NCBI RefSeq assembly: GCF_013409305.1
Contig: NZ_JACBZJ010000001.1
Coordinates: 1,116,001 to 1,180,000 of the forward strand
Source of the DNA: Cellulomonas soli
GTDB lineage: Bacteria > Actinomycetota > Actinomycetes > Actinomycetales > Cellulomonadaceae
Direction: 5' to 3'
Length of the DNA: 64,000 bases
Of this stretch, positions 20,314 to 27,857 are shown one piece after another. A model generated the notes under the pieces. The model did not search any database and had not been told where the DNA came from. It was given only the letters and a program-made list of their open reading frames with translations. Both the position numbers and the translations under genes were made by a program. Position 1 is the stretch's first letter; every line of letters begins with the position of its first letter.

Positions 20314-21482
20314 CAGCGCCCCCGTCCGGCCAGGTCGTCCACGACGCCGCCAAGGTACTCGGCCAGCGGTGCCGGGAGCGTCGCGACGGCCAGCTCGCGG
20401 GCGAGCCGGGCGCTGCGTGCGGCGACCTCGCGCGTGCGGGCGAGGGCGCCGGAGTCGACGAGCACGGCACGGACGGCCGCGGCCCCGGCCTCGTCGAGGT
20501 CGGGGCGGCCGACGTGCGCGTCCAGCACGGCCCGTCCGGCCGCGTCGGCGTCCCGGTAGGCCAGCCGCAGCAGCTCGGTGCGCCGGCCCTCGCGCAGGTC
20601 GGACACCACGGACTTGCCGGTGACCTGCGGGTCGCCGAACACCCCGAGCTCGTCGTCCGCGACCTGGAACGCGATGCCCAGCGCCGTGCCGACCAGGGCG
20701 AGCCCGGCGCGGGCCTCGGGCACGCGGGCGAGCACGGCCCCGGTGACGAGCGGCAGCCGGCAGGAGTAGTCGGCGGTCTTGAGCTCGGCGACGAGCAGCG
20801 GCTGGGAGTCCTCGGGGTCGAGCAGTGCGGAGGCGACGTCGAGCAGCTCGCCGTCGACGGCGGTCTCGATGCCTGCTGCGAGCAGCTCGACGAGCTCGAC
20901 GCGCACGGACGGCTCGACCGGTGCCCGCCCGACGAGCCGGAAGGCCGAGGCGAGCGCCACGTCGCCTGCGAGCAGCCCGGCGGCGTGCGCCTGCTCGTCG
21001 ACCACGCGCGCGGCGAACCCGCGTGCGCTCAGCCGCGCCCGTGTCGCCCCGACGACGTTCGGGCGCCCGCGGCGCAGCTCGTCGTGGTCGAGCAGGTCGT
21101 CGTGCACGAGCATCGCGGTGTGCAGCAGCTCCTGCGCGGCGGCGACGGGTGCGACGGCCCGGGGGTCGCTGCCCCCGAGGCCGAGGTAGGCGGCCACGGT
21201 GAGCCGCGGGCGCACGAGCTTGCCGCCGACCTGGCCGCTCAGGTCGGACCACAGGTGCCCGCACGCCGGCGCGACCCCGCGGGCACGGGCGGTGCGCTCG
21301 GTGAGGAAGCCCTCGAGGACCTGCTCGGTCACCGCCATCACGTCCTCGACGGCCTGGGCGAGCTCGGCGGCGTCCGCCGGCCCGGGCGGGGCGTGCAGCG
21401 CTGCGGGTGCCACCGCGTGCGGTGCGGTGGGCGTGGGTGACGTCGACCTCGTCGGGGAGGTCGAGCGGAGGCGGTCGTCCAT
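20313..21482 (-). CDS. crtE: Geranylgeranyl diphosphate synthase
   Basis: Makes C20 GGPP for the carotenoid pathway. 389 aa with a ~45-residue low-complexity N-terminus of Thr/Ser/Pro. First aspartate-rich motif VHDDLLDHDELRRG near residue 127, second FQVADDELGVFGD near 268. ATG 21482 is chosen over upstream ATG 21560 because a GGAAGG ribosome site precedes it and because a strong palindromic operator lies between the two. First gene of the operon. No idi gene is present in the cluster. Confidence 0.92.
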   Translation of the reverse strand: MDDRLRSTSPTRSTSPTPTAPHAVAPAALHAPPGPADAAELAQAVEDVMAVTEQVLEGFLTERTARARGVAPACGHLWSDLSGQVGGKLVRPRLTVAAYLGLGGSDPRAVAPVAAAQELLHTAMLVHDDLLDHDELRRGRPNVVGATRARLSARGFAARVVDEQAHAAGLLAGDVALASAFRLVGRAPVEPSVRVELVELLAAGIETAVDGELLDVASALLDPEDSQPLLVAELKTADYSCRLPLVTGAVLARVPEARAGLALVGTALGIAFQVADDELGVFGDPQVTGKSVVSDLREGRRTELLRLAYRDADAAGRAVLDAHVGRPDLDEAGAAAVRAVLVDSGALARTREVAARSARLARELAVATLPAPLAEYLGGVVDDLAGRGR

Positions 21483-21501
21483 GGGCGGCCCTTCCGGAGT
21501 G

Positions 21502-21525
21502 GAATGCTCAGCATACTGAGCATTC
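21502..21525 (-). promoter_or_regulatory. Palindromic operator/promoter of the crt operon
   Basis: Perfect 10-bp arms GAATGCTCAG and CTGAGCATTC flank a four-base CATA spacer, ending 20 bases before crtE. On the minus strand the centre reads TATGCT, a credible -10, with TGGCGT 16 bases upstream as a weak -35. A repressor bound here would cover the -10. In Corynebacterium a MarR-type CrtR controls crtE; by analogy such a regulator could act here, but none is encoded beside the cluster. Confidence 0.75.
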
Positions 21526-21601
21526 GCCCGGACGCCAGGTCCGGGCACCCCCGCGCGCACGGCAGGGCCCTCGTGCCCACTGCCCGGGCGGCACGCACCG
21601 C

Positions 21602-21607
21602 TAGGCT
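21602..21607 (+). promoter_or_regulatory. TAGGCT -10 element giving leaderless galE mRNA
   Basis: TAGGCT sits six bases before the galE ATG and no ribosome site is present. This is the standard spacing of leaderless actinobacterial genes. Confidence 0.6.
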
Positions 21608-21613
21608 GCCCTC

Positions 21614-22573
21614 ATGACGTGGCTGGTCACCGGCGGTGCCGGATACATCGGATCTCACGTGGTGCGGGCCTTCACCGAGGTGGGCATCGCATCCGTCGTC
21701 CTGGACGACCTGTCGAGCGGGCACCGCGGGTTCGTCCCCGACGACGTGCCGCTCGTCGAGGGCTCGATCCTCGACACCGCCCTGGTCGCCGACACCCTGG
21801 CCCGCCACGGCGTGGTCGGCGTCGTGCACCTGGCCGGCTTCAAGTACGCCGGGGTGTCCGTGCAGCGCCCGCTGCACACCTACGACCAGAACGTCACGGG
21901 CACCGCCCACCTGCTCGAGGCGATGGCCTCGCAGGGTGTCGACGCGATCGTCTTCTCGTCCTCGGCTGCCGTCTACGGCACGCCGGACGTCGACCTCGTG
22001 ACCGAGCAGACCGCCACCGCCCCGGAGTCGCCCTACGGCGAGTCCAAGCTGATCGGCGAGTGGCTGCTGCGCGACCAGGCCAAGGCCGCGCCGCTGCGGC
22101 ACACCTCGCTGCGCTACTTCAACGTCGTCGGCTCCGGCACCCCGGACCTGTACGACACCAGCCCGCACAACCTGTTCCCGCTGGTCCTGGACGCGCTGAC
22201 CGAGGGCCGCACGCCGCGCATCAACGGCACCGACTACGCCACGCCCGACGGCACGTGCGTGCGCGACTACGTGCACGTCGCCGACCTGGCCACGTCACAC
22301 GTCGCCGCCGCACGCGCGCTGACCGAGGGCACGGAGCTCGAGCGCGTCTACAACCTCGGCTCGGGCGACGGCGTGTCCGTACGCGAGATCATGACCGCCA
22401 TGGCCCGCGCGACCGGCATCGACTTCGAGCCCGAGCTCGCCGCCCGCCGCCCGGGCGACCCCGCCCGCATCGTCGCCTCGGGCGAGCTCGCCGCCCGCGA
22501 CCTCGACTGGGTCATGCGGCACACGCTCGACGACATGGTCACGAGCGCCTGGGACGCCCGCCGCGCGCACTGA
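21614..22573 (+). CDS. galE: UDP-glucose 4-epimerase
   Basis: Interconverts UDP-glucose and UDP-galactose using bound NAD; cytosolic SDR enzyme. 319 aa. Seen: GGAGYIGSHVVRAF at residues 7-20, SSSAAVYG near 115 holding the Ser/Thr of the triad, and SPYGESK near 138 with the catalytic Tyr and Lys. FDYxRNDYVHV-type motif appears as GTCVRDYVHVADLA. The upstream strand holds the carotenoid operon, with 131 bases between the divergent starts. A hairpin follows (22583). Confidence 0.94.
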   Translation: MTWLVTGGAGYIGSHVVRAFTEVGIASVVLDDLSSGHRGFVPDDVPLVEGSILDTALVADTLARHGVVGVVHLAGFKYAGVSVQRPLHTYDQNVTGTAHLLEAMASQGVDAIVFSSSAAVYGTPDVDLVTEQTATAPESPYGESKLIGEWLLRDQAKAAPLRHTSLRYFNVVGSGTPDLYDTSPHNLFPLVLDALTEGRTPRINGTDYATPDGTCVRDYVHVADLATSHVAAARALTEGTELERVYNLGSGDGVSVREIMTAMARATGIDFEPELAARRPGDPARIVASGELAARDLDWVMRHTLDDMVTSAWDARRAH

Positions 22574-22582
22574 GCGGCCCGA

Positions 22583-22610
22583 CCGACCGACAGCCCCGTC
22601 CGTCGGTCGG
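22583..22610 (+). terminator. Stem-loop after galE
   Basis: CCGACCGAC (22583-22591) pairs with GTCGGTCGG (22602-22610) over a ten-base loop, ten bases after the galE stop and facing the convergent LLM gene. A second register is possible because CCGA is tandem. Confidence 0.7.
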
Positions 22611-22666
22611 ATCGGCGCTCGTCGAACCGGCGACGGTCAGGGCTGCTGCCCCGGCGGTGACCTGCG

Positions 22667-23596
22667 TCAGCGACCCGCGACGGGGAGCGCCCGCAGCGCG
22701 GGCAACCGTGCCGCGAGCTCCTCGAGCGCCCGCTCCGGCCCGGCGTACACGCCCTCGAGCCGCGGCCAGTGCACGACCACGTCGGTGAACCCCAGCGCCG
22801 CCGCCCGCTCGACGCCCTCGACCGCCACGTCGACCGACGTCAGCGAGAACAGCGGCGCTCCGTCCAGCGACAGGTAGCGGCGCGCCCGGCTCTCCCCCGT
22901 CCGGCCGGCGGCCGCCTCGGCGGCGTCGAACTGCGCGACGAGCCCCTCGAGGTCGCTCCACCAGCGCTCCTGCGCGGCTGCCCGGTCGGCGATGTCGTCG
23001 CCGTCGGAGTCGAACGACGGCCCGTACGTCACCCATCCCTGCCCGTACCGCGCGGCCAGCGCCAGCGCGCGTGGACCGTTGGCCGCGACCACGAACGAGG
23101 GCCGCGGCCGGGCGATCGTGCCGGGGATCATCCGCGCGGCGTGCGCCTCGTAGAACTCGCCGTCGTGCTCGGTGACCGGCTGGGTGAGCAGCTCGTCGAG
23201 CAGCGCCACGAACTCCTCGAACCGGCGGGTGCGCTCGCCCCGCGTCGGTGCCGGGCCGAGCACCTGGGCGTCGAAGCCCTCCCCGCCCCCACCGAGGCCG
23301 AGCAGCAGACGCCCGCCGCTGACGTCGTCGAGCCCCATGACGTCCTTGGCGAACGGCACGGGGTGCCGGTAGTTCGGCGAGGCCACGAACGTGCCGAGCC
23401 CGATGCGCGAGGTCACCGCCGCCGCAGCAGCCAGCAGCGGCACGGTGGCGAACCACGGCTCGTCGGCCAGTGAACGCCACGCCAGGTGGTCGTAGGTCCA
23501 GGCGTGGTCGAAGCCCCACTCCTCGGCGCGCTGCCAGCGGCTGCGGGCGAGGGACCAGCGTTCCTGGGGCAGGAGGATGACTCCGACGGCGACCAT
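22667..23596 (-). CDS. LLM-class F420/FMN-dependent oxidoreductase
   Basis: Luciferase-like (beta/alpha)8 flavoprotein, 309 aa. Seen: the WTYDHLAWRSL active-site start near residue 32, RIGLGTFVASPNYRHPVPFAKDVMGLDDVSGGRLLLGLG near 65-103, typical of the F420-dependent branch, and YGQGWVTYGP later. Substrate unknown. ATG 23596 gives the usual MVxVGVxLP-like start. A stretch of 11-bp G-rich repeats separates it from the upstream CDF gene. Confidence 0.86.
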   Translation of the reverse strand: MVAVGVILLPQERWSLARSRWQRAEEWGFDHAWTYDHLAWRSLADEPWFATVPLLAAAAAVTSRIGLGTFVASPNYRHPVPFAKDVMGLDDVSGGRLLLGLGGGGEGFDAQVLGPAPTRGERTRRFEEFVALLDELLTQPVTEHDGEFYEAHAARMIPGTIARPRPSFVVAANGPRALALAARYGQGWVTYGPSFDSDGDDIADRAAAQERWWSDLEGLVAQFDAAEAAAGRTGESRARRYLSLDGAPLFSLTSVDVAVEGVERAAALGFTDVVVHWPRLEGVYAGPERALEELAARLPALRALPVAGR

Positions 23597-23641
23597 GCGG
23601 GTCACGCTAGCGGCCTGCACCCCGGTGCGGGGCGCGCGGGC

Positions 23642-23696
23642 GGCAGGTGGGCGGCGGGTGGGCGGCAGGTGGGCGGCGGGTGGGCGGCAGGTGGTC
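23642..23696. repeat. Five 11-bp G-rich tandem repeats
   Basis: Units alternate GGCAGGTGGGC and GGCGGGTGGGC, with a last unit altered to GGTC at its end. They fill the gap between the CDF and LLM genes and run into the CDF stop codon. The plus strand contains six GGG runs, enough for a possible G-quadruplex. Confidence 0.9.
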
Positions 23697-24708
23697 AGGC
23701 GTGGCCGTGGGCCTCCTGGTCCTCGTCCACCGACGGCGGCTCGAGCTGGAAGGTGCAGTGGTCGACGTCGAAGTGACCGGCGAGGCACCGACGCAGGTCG
23801 CCCAGCACGCGCCCGGCCTCGCCGCGTTCCAGCACGTCGTCGGGCACCTCGACGTGCGCGGACAGCACGGGCACCCCGGACGTGATCGTCCACGCGTGCA
23901 GGTCGTGCACGCCCAGCACGCCGGGCACCCCGCAGATGTGCGTCCGGACCGCGTCGAGGTCGACCCCGCGCGGCGTGCCCTCGAGCAGCACCACGCCCAC
24001 CTCGCGCAGCAGCTGGACGGCCCGGGGCAGCACCATGAGCCCGATGAGCACCGACGCGATCGCGTCGGCCCGCAGGTAGCCGGTGGTGAGCACCACGACC
24101 GCGGCGACGACGACCGCGACGGAGCCGAGCAGGTCGCCCAGCACCTCCAGGTAGGCGCCCCGGACGTTGAGCGACTCGGCCTGGCCCCGCTGCAGCAGCG
24201 CGAGGCCGATGCCGTTGGCCACCAGACCGACCAGTGCGACGGCGAGCATCAGCCCGCCGTCGACGGCGACCGGCTCGAGGAGCCGCCGCACGCCCCCGAC
24301 CAGCACCCCGAGACCCACGACGCCGACGACGACACCGTTGACGAGGGCCGCGAGGATCTCCGCGCGCTGCCACCCGAAGGTGCGGCTCGCGGTGGCGGGA
24401 CGAGCCGCGAGCGCCGTCGCCGCGAGGGCGAGCCCGACCCCGAGCGCGTCGGTGAGCATGTGCCCGGCGTCGGCCAGCAGCGCGAACGAGCCGGAGAGCA
24501 CGGCGCCGACGACCTCGGCGACCAGGACCGTGACCGTCAGGACGAGGACCGTGGCCAGCCGCCCGCGGTGCGCCTGCGCCGCGGTGCCCTGCCCCTGCGT
24601 GGGCGCGTGCGTGTGCGTGTGCCCGTGTGAGCGCCCGTGGCCGTGCGGGCGGCGTTCCGGGTGCGGTGCCGGGTCGTCGGCGCCGTGCGCGCCGTGCGGC
24701 GTGCTCAC
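23695..24708 (-). CDS. Cation diffusion facilitator (Zn/Cd efflux, ZitB/CzcD type)
   Basis: Exports divalent metal ions by proton antiport; integral membrane. 337 aa. His-rich N-terminus (HGHGRSHGHTHTHAP) of the type that buffers metal. Six TM helices from about 50 to 240; transport site LLADAGHMLTDALG in TM2 and YLEVLGDLLGS in TM5. Cytoplasmic C-terminal domain ends with HVEVPDDV and HCTFQLE, with more metal ligands. GTG 24708 overlaps the ArsR stop by four bases, forming a sensor-efflux operon. Confidence 0.92.
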   Translation of the reverse strand: MSTPHGAHGADDPAPHPERRPHGHGRSHGHTHTHAPTQGQGTAAQAHRGRLATVLVLTVTVLVAEVVGAVLSGSFALLADAGHMLTDALGVGLALAATALAARPATASRTFGWQRAEILAALVNGVVVGVVGLGVLVGGVRRLLEPVAVDGGLMLAVALVGLVANGIGLALLQRGQAESLNVRGAYLEVLGDLLGSVAVVVAAVVVLTTGYLRADAIASVLIGLMVLPRAVQLLREVGVVLLEGTPRGVDLDAVRTHICGVPGVLGVHDLHAWTITSGVPVLSAHVEVPDDVLERGEAGRVLGDLRRCLAGHFDVDHCTFQLEPPSVDEDQEAHGHA

Positions 24709-25055
24709 GGGTGGGCCTCCTCGCGCTCGATCGCCCGGGCGACGACACGCTCCGCGGCCCCGAGCAGGTCGTCGAGCTCAGGGTCGGCCAACGCGTAGCG
24801 CGTCGCACGCCCCTCGGGGCTGGCGACGACCAGACCGGCCGACCGGAGCGTCGCCAGGTGCGCGGAGACGGTCGACTGCGCGAGGCCGAGCGCACCGGTG
24901 AGCTCGACGACGCGTCGCGGGGCCTCGGCCAGCAGGTGCACGATCGACAGACGCGTGGGGTCGGCCAGGGCGTGCAGCACCCGGACGACCGCCCCGTGCG
25001 CGTGCTCACCGGCCGGGACTCCCGGGTGGTCGTGCACCCTCTGATCCATCGTCAT
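24705..25055 (-). CDS. ArsR/SmtB-family metalloregulator
   Basis: Winged-HTH repressor expected to release DNA on metal binding and so induce the CDF pump. 116 aa. Core: LADPTRLSIVHLLAEAPRRVVELT, then LAQSTVSAHLATLRSAGLV (recognition helix), then the wing EGRATRYALAD. No cysteine occurs anywhere, so arsenic or thiolate Cd/Pb sensing is excluded; a His/Asp/Glu zinc-type site is likelier. N-terminal histidines (HDHPGVPAGEHAHG) could contribute. A TATAAC hexamer lies eight bases before ATG 25055. CATCG (25047) and CGATG (25060) form a small inverted repeat across the start, a possible self-operator. Confidence 0.9.
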   Translation of the reverse strand: MTMDQRVHDHPGVPAGEHAHGAVVRVLHALADPTRLSIVHLLAEAPRRVVELTGALGLAQSTVSAHLATLRSAGLVVASPEGRATRYALADPELDDLLGAAERVVARAIEREEAHP

Positions 25056-25106
25056 GCGGCGATGTTATAGCCAGAGGTCGATGAGAAGGAACGGTCAGTG
25101 AGCCGC

Positions 25107-25451
25107 TCAGTCCCAGCCGAGCGCGTGCAGCCGGTCGTCGTCGATCCCGAAGTGGTGCGCGATCTCGTGCACGACCGTCACGGCGACCTCCTCCACGACC
25201 TCCTCGCGCGTGCGGCAGATCGCGAGCGTCGGCCGACGGAACACCGTGATCCGGTCCGGGAGCGCACCGGTCGCCCAGAACTCCCCGCGCTCGGTCAGCG
25301 GCACACCCTCGTACAGCCCGAGCAGGTCGGGCTCGTCCGCCGGCGGGTCGTCCTCCACGAGCACGACGAGGTTGTCCGTCATCGCCGCCAGCTCGTCGGG
25401 GATCTCGTCCAGCGCGTCCCGGACGGCATCCTCGAAGTCCTCGCGCGACAT
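25107..25451 (-). CDS. Mini zinc metallopeptidase (PF06262-like)
   Basis: 114 aa; a short gluzincin-like protein. The zinc motif VVHEIAHHFGIDDDRLHALGW (HExxHxxGxxD) lies near residue 95. N-terminus SREDFEDAVRDALDEIPDELAAMTDNLVV is typical. Start ATG 25451; two in-frame GTG codons just upstream are alternatives. Cellular role is unknown. It stands alone, facing the ArsR gene's promoter. Confidence 0.87.
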   Translation of the reverse strand: MSREDFEDAVRDALDEIPDELAAMTDNLVVLVEDDPPADEPDLLGLYEGVPLTERGEFWATGALPDRITVFRRPTLAICRTREEVVEEVAVTVVHEIAHHFGIDDDRLHALGWD

Positions 25452-25640
25452 GTGCACCACCCGGCCATCCTGCCCGGTCCGCGACGCCACCACCTGCGCA
25501 GCCACCCGCGCACGCACCGCGAGCCGGGCGACCCACGGGCACGCGCCGAGAGGCCTGCGCGGGCCCGCTTTGGAGATCGGGCCGTCCACACCGTATGCTC
25601 ATCACCGGTCTTCCGACGCCTCGACGTCAGGGGCGGAAAC

Positions 25641-25713
25641 GCCCTCATCGTCTAGCGGCCTAGGACCCCGCCCTTTCACGGCGGTAGCACGGGTTCGAAT
25701 CCCGTTGGGGGTA
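25641..25713 (+). tRNA. tRNA-Glu (TTC)
   Basis: Full cloverleaf: anticodon arm CCGCC-CTTTCAC-GGCGG with TTC, T-arm CGGGTTCGAATCCCG, acceptor GCCCTCA with TGGGGGT including two G-T wobbles. CCA not encoded. First of three tRNA genes in 300 bases. Confidence 0.96.
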
Positions 25714-25744
25714 CGAGCAGTACAGAAGGTCTTGTTTCACACAA

Positions 25745-25818
25745 GGCCCCGTAGCGCAGTTGGTTAGCGCGCCGCCCTGTCACGGCGGAGGTCGCGGGTT
25801 CAAGTCCCGTCGGGGTCG
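25745..25818 (+). tRNA. tRNA-Asp (GTC)
   Basis: Acceptor GGCCCCG pairs with CGGGGTC, discriminator G as expected for Asp. Anticodon arm CCGCC-CTGTCAC-GGCGG with GTC; T-arm GCGGGTTCAAGTCCCGT. 31 bases after tRNA-Glu; a stem-loop follows. Confidence 0.96.
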
Positions 25819-25831
25819 CTCGAGGTACGAG

Positions 25832-25855
25832 GCCCGGTCGCAAGACCGGGCTTTC
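25832..25855 (+). terminator. Terminator between tRNA-Asp and tRNA-Phe
   Basis: GCCCGGTC (25832-25839), GCAA loop, GACCGGGC (25844-25851), then TTTC. It ends the Glu-Asp transcript, so tRNA-Phe likely has its own promoter or depends on read-through. Confidence 0.8.
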
Positions 25856-25863
25856 GCACTCAG

Positions 25864-25936
25864 GGCTCTGTAGCTCAGTTGGTAGAGCGTTCGACTGAAA
25901 ATCGAAAGGTCACCGGATCGACGCCGGTCGGAGCCA
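25864..25936 (+). tRNA. tRNA-Phe (GAA)
   Basis: Acceptor GGCTCTG with CGGAGCC, discriminator A; anticodon arm TTCGA-CTGAAAA-TCGAA with GAA. The T-loop reads ATCGACG, so position 54, nearly always T, is A. Otherwise all arms pair. Followed closely by a strong terminator. Confidence 0.94.
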
Positions 25937-25944
25937 CCTCTCAT

Positions 25945-25972
25945 GAAGACCCCCGGATCTCCGGGGGTCTTC
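25945..25972 (+). terminator. Strong terminator after tRNA-Phe
   Basis: GAAGACCCCCGGA (25945-25957) and TCCGGGGGTCTTC (25960-25972) form a near loop-free palindrome; the folded form would have an 11-bp stem and a GATC-centred tetraloop or hexaloop. Confidence 0.85.
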
Positions 25973-26099
25973 GTCGTCTCCCCGCCGGATCCGTGTCGCG
26001 CCCAGCAACCCGGCCCGGCATCCCGCGGAACGTCGGGGCTCCGGCCGTAGGCTGGGACCACCGACACGCAGGGGACACGCAGGCCGAGAGGACACGACC

Positions 26100-26543
26100 G
26101 TGACCAGCCCGTCCGGGGCCGACCGCCCACGCCCGAGGTTCTTCGAGCGCTTCACCGAACCGTTCGCCGACCGCGCGCGGGAGAAGCTCGAGCACGCCGA
26201 GGACAAGGTCCGTGACGCGATCCAGACCGAGATCGACGCGGTCTCGGCGAGCGTGCGCGCGCGGGCGATCCGGATCCGGCCCAGTGCGATCGCCTTCGGA
26301 GTGGCCGCACTCCTGACGTTCTTCGGCCTCGCGCTGCTCATCACGGCCGCCGTGCTCGGGCTCACCGCTGTCCTCGACCCGTGGCTCTCGGCCCTCCTGA
26401 TCGGCGTGGCGCTCATCGGCATCGCCGCCGGGTTCGCCGCCTGGGGGCGCCACCACCTGCCGAGCGGCCCCGCCGTGCCGATCATGCAGGCACCGCAGAT
26501 CGTGCACCCGGCCGAGGAGCAGGTCCACCCCTGGGCCGACTGA
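26100..26543 (+). CDS. Small two-TM membrane protein, unknown
   Basis: 147 aa. An amphipathic charged N-terminal helix (FFERFTEPFADRAREKLEHAEDKVRDAIQTEIDAVSA pattern, about 14-50) is followed by two TM helices (about 62-85 and 92-112) and a Pro-rich tail. Shape recalls actinobacterial holin-X/phage-holin-superfamily stress proteins, like the next gene, but I do not claim homology. GTG 26100. A TAGGCT promoter-like hexamer sits at 26048. First of three small genes on the same strand. Confidence 0.7.
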   Translation: MTSPSGADRPRPRFFERFTEPFADRAREKLEHAEDKVRDAIQTEIDAVSASVRARAIRIRPSAIAFGVAALLTFFGLALLITAAVLGLTAVLDPWLSALLIGVALIGIAAGFAAWGRHHLPSGPAVPIMQAPQIVHPAEEQVHPWAD

Positions 26544-26639
26544 CCGGCCCGTCCTCTCGCGTCCGACCTGCACGACCAGCAGACTGGGACCGCGCGTCAC
26601 CGGTCCGTCGGCGTCGCCGCATGACAGCAGGGAGACACC

Positions 26640-27155
26640 ATGACAGGCCAACCGGCCTCACCGGGTCCGTCGTCGAGCCCGTCCGGGAGCGCTCCGACGG
26701 GCTCCCGGGCCGACGGGGCGACGGCGACCGCCGCCGGGGCTGCCGGGGCTGACGGCTCGGCGGCCGAGCGCACGATCGGACGACTGCTGAGCGACCTCAG
26801 CGAGCAGGTGTCCCGCCTGGTGCGCGCCGAGATCGAGCTCGCCAAGGCGGAGATCACCGGACGGGCGCAGCAGGCCGGCATCGGAGCAGGGCTGCTCGTC
26901 GCTGCCGGGGTCCTCGCGCTCTACGTGCTCGGCGCCGCCGTCGCGACCGCGATCATCGGCCTGGCCACGGTCCTCCCCGCCTGGCTCGCCTCGCTCGTCG
27001 TCACCCTCGTGCTCCTGGTGGTCACCGCGATCCTCGGTGCGATCGGCGCGCGGCAGGTGCAACGCGCGAACCCGCCCTCCCCCACCCGTGCCACGGAGCA
27101 GATGCGCACCACGGTGGACGTCCTCAAGGCCGTCGTGACAGAAGGTGAGCGCTGA
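26640..27155 (+). CDS. Phage holin superfamily III / actinobacterial holin-X family protein
   Basis: 171 aa. Low-complexity Ser/Gly/Ala N-terminus (1-42), then the family block TIGRLLSDLSEQVSRLVRAEIELAKAEI with TGRAQQAGIGAGLLVAAGVLALYVLGAAV as TM1 and a second TM near 110-135. The family is chromosomal in actinobacteria and not tied to prophages; it is thought to act at the membrane, but function is unproven. ATG 26640 follows AGGGAG. Shares one base with the next gene (TGATG). Confidence 0.83.
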   Translation: MTGQPASPGPSSSPSGSAPTGSRADGATATAAGAAGADGSAAERTIGRLLSDLSEQVSRLVRAEIELAKAEITGRAQQAGIGAGLLVAAGVLALYVLGAAVATAIIGLATVLPAWLASLVVTLVLLVVTAILGAIGARQVQRANPPSPTRATEQMRTTVDVLKAVVTEGER

Positions 27156-27472
27156 TGGGCCAGCCGACGGACGACGCGAAGGACCGCAAGGCATCCGCGA
27201 GCACGCCGTTCTCGACGCCTCGCATGGTCGAGATCGAGGCGGAGCTGGAGCGCGCGCGTGCCGAGCTCGCCGCGACGGTCGACGAGCTGACCGACCGGCT
27301 CGACCCGCGCACGCAGGCCGCACGTGCGGCGGAGCAGGGTCGCAAGGTCGTCCGGGACGCCTTCGGTTCCGGGGTGCCCGTGGCCGACCGCAGGCGCGCG
27401 CTGAAGGCCGTCGCCGTCGTGGCCGCCGCTCTGGGCGTGGTCGTCGTCCTCGCCGCCCGACGCCGCCGCTGA
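27155..27472 (+). CDS. DUF3618-like small membrane protein
   Basis: 105 aa. The central block EIEAELERARAELAATVDELTDRLDPR is the DUF3618 mark; a single TM helix near residue 85 ends in poly-Arg. This gene commonly follows a holin-X gene in actinobacteria (family knowledge), and here their stop and start overlap, so the two probably work together at the membrane. Confidence 0.82.
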   Translation: MGQPTDDAKDRKASASTPFSTPRMVEIEAELERARAELAATVDELTDRLDPRTQAARAAEQGRKVVRDAFGSGVPVADRRRALKAVAVVAAALGVVVVLAARRRR

Positions 27473-27647
27473 GGGCGCGCTCGGGGGCTCGCTCGGCGGC
27501 ACCGAGAGCCCGGGGTGGGTGTGACCCTCGCTACCGGGTTCGTGCCTGCACGTCGTGCAACAGACGTGGCGCCACCGTCCGTGGTCGCGCCGGGTCGTCC
27601 GTGGTGCTGGGCCGCCGAGGTCCCGGTGAGGGCTGGCGGCCCGGGTC

Positions 27648-27857
27648 TCAGCGGTCGGCTTCGCGCTGCTGAGGGATCCCGCCGAGCAGGTCCCGAACCT
27701 CGGCCTCGCGGTAGCGACGGTGGCCGCCGAGCGTGCGGATCGAGGTCAGCTTGCCGGCCTTGGCCCAGCGGGTGACGGTCTTGGGGTCGACCCGGAAGAG
27801 TGTCGCGACCTCTGACGGGGTCAGGAGCATCTCGGGCTCGGGGTGCTGTGCGGACAT
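27648..27857 (-). CDS. bldC: BldC-type DNA-binding developmental regulator
   Basis: 69 aa MerR-like single HTH. The sequence LLTPSEVATLFRVDPKTV, TRWAKAGKLTSIRTLGGHRR and YREAEVRDLLGGIPQQRE is almost identical to what I know of Streptomyces BldC, which binds direct repeats cooperatively and delays development. ATG 27857 follows AGGAGG. Non-sporulating relatives keep it with unknown targets. Free-standing; the divergent 567-base gap precedes the DUF3073 gene. Confidence 0.94.
   Translation of the reverse strand: MSAQHPEPEMLLTPSEVATLFRVDPKTVTRWAKAGKLTSIRTLGGHRRYREAEVRDLLGGIPQQREADR

Noticed and set aside
23642..23696. Possible CRISPR-like array
   Set aside because: Units are 11 bp with no unique spacers; no cas genes are present in the window.
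22667..25009. 780-codon minus frame fusing ArsR-like, CDF-like and LLM segments
   Set aside because: Only the last 309 codons are the LLM gene. Upstream it is out of frame with the intact CDF and ArsR genes.
26640..27472. Prophage lysis cassette (holin genes)
   Set aside because: No endolysin, structural or integrase genes nearby; the holin-X family is commonly chromosomal.
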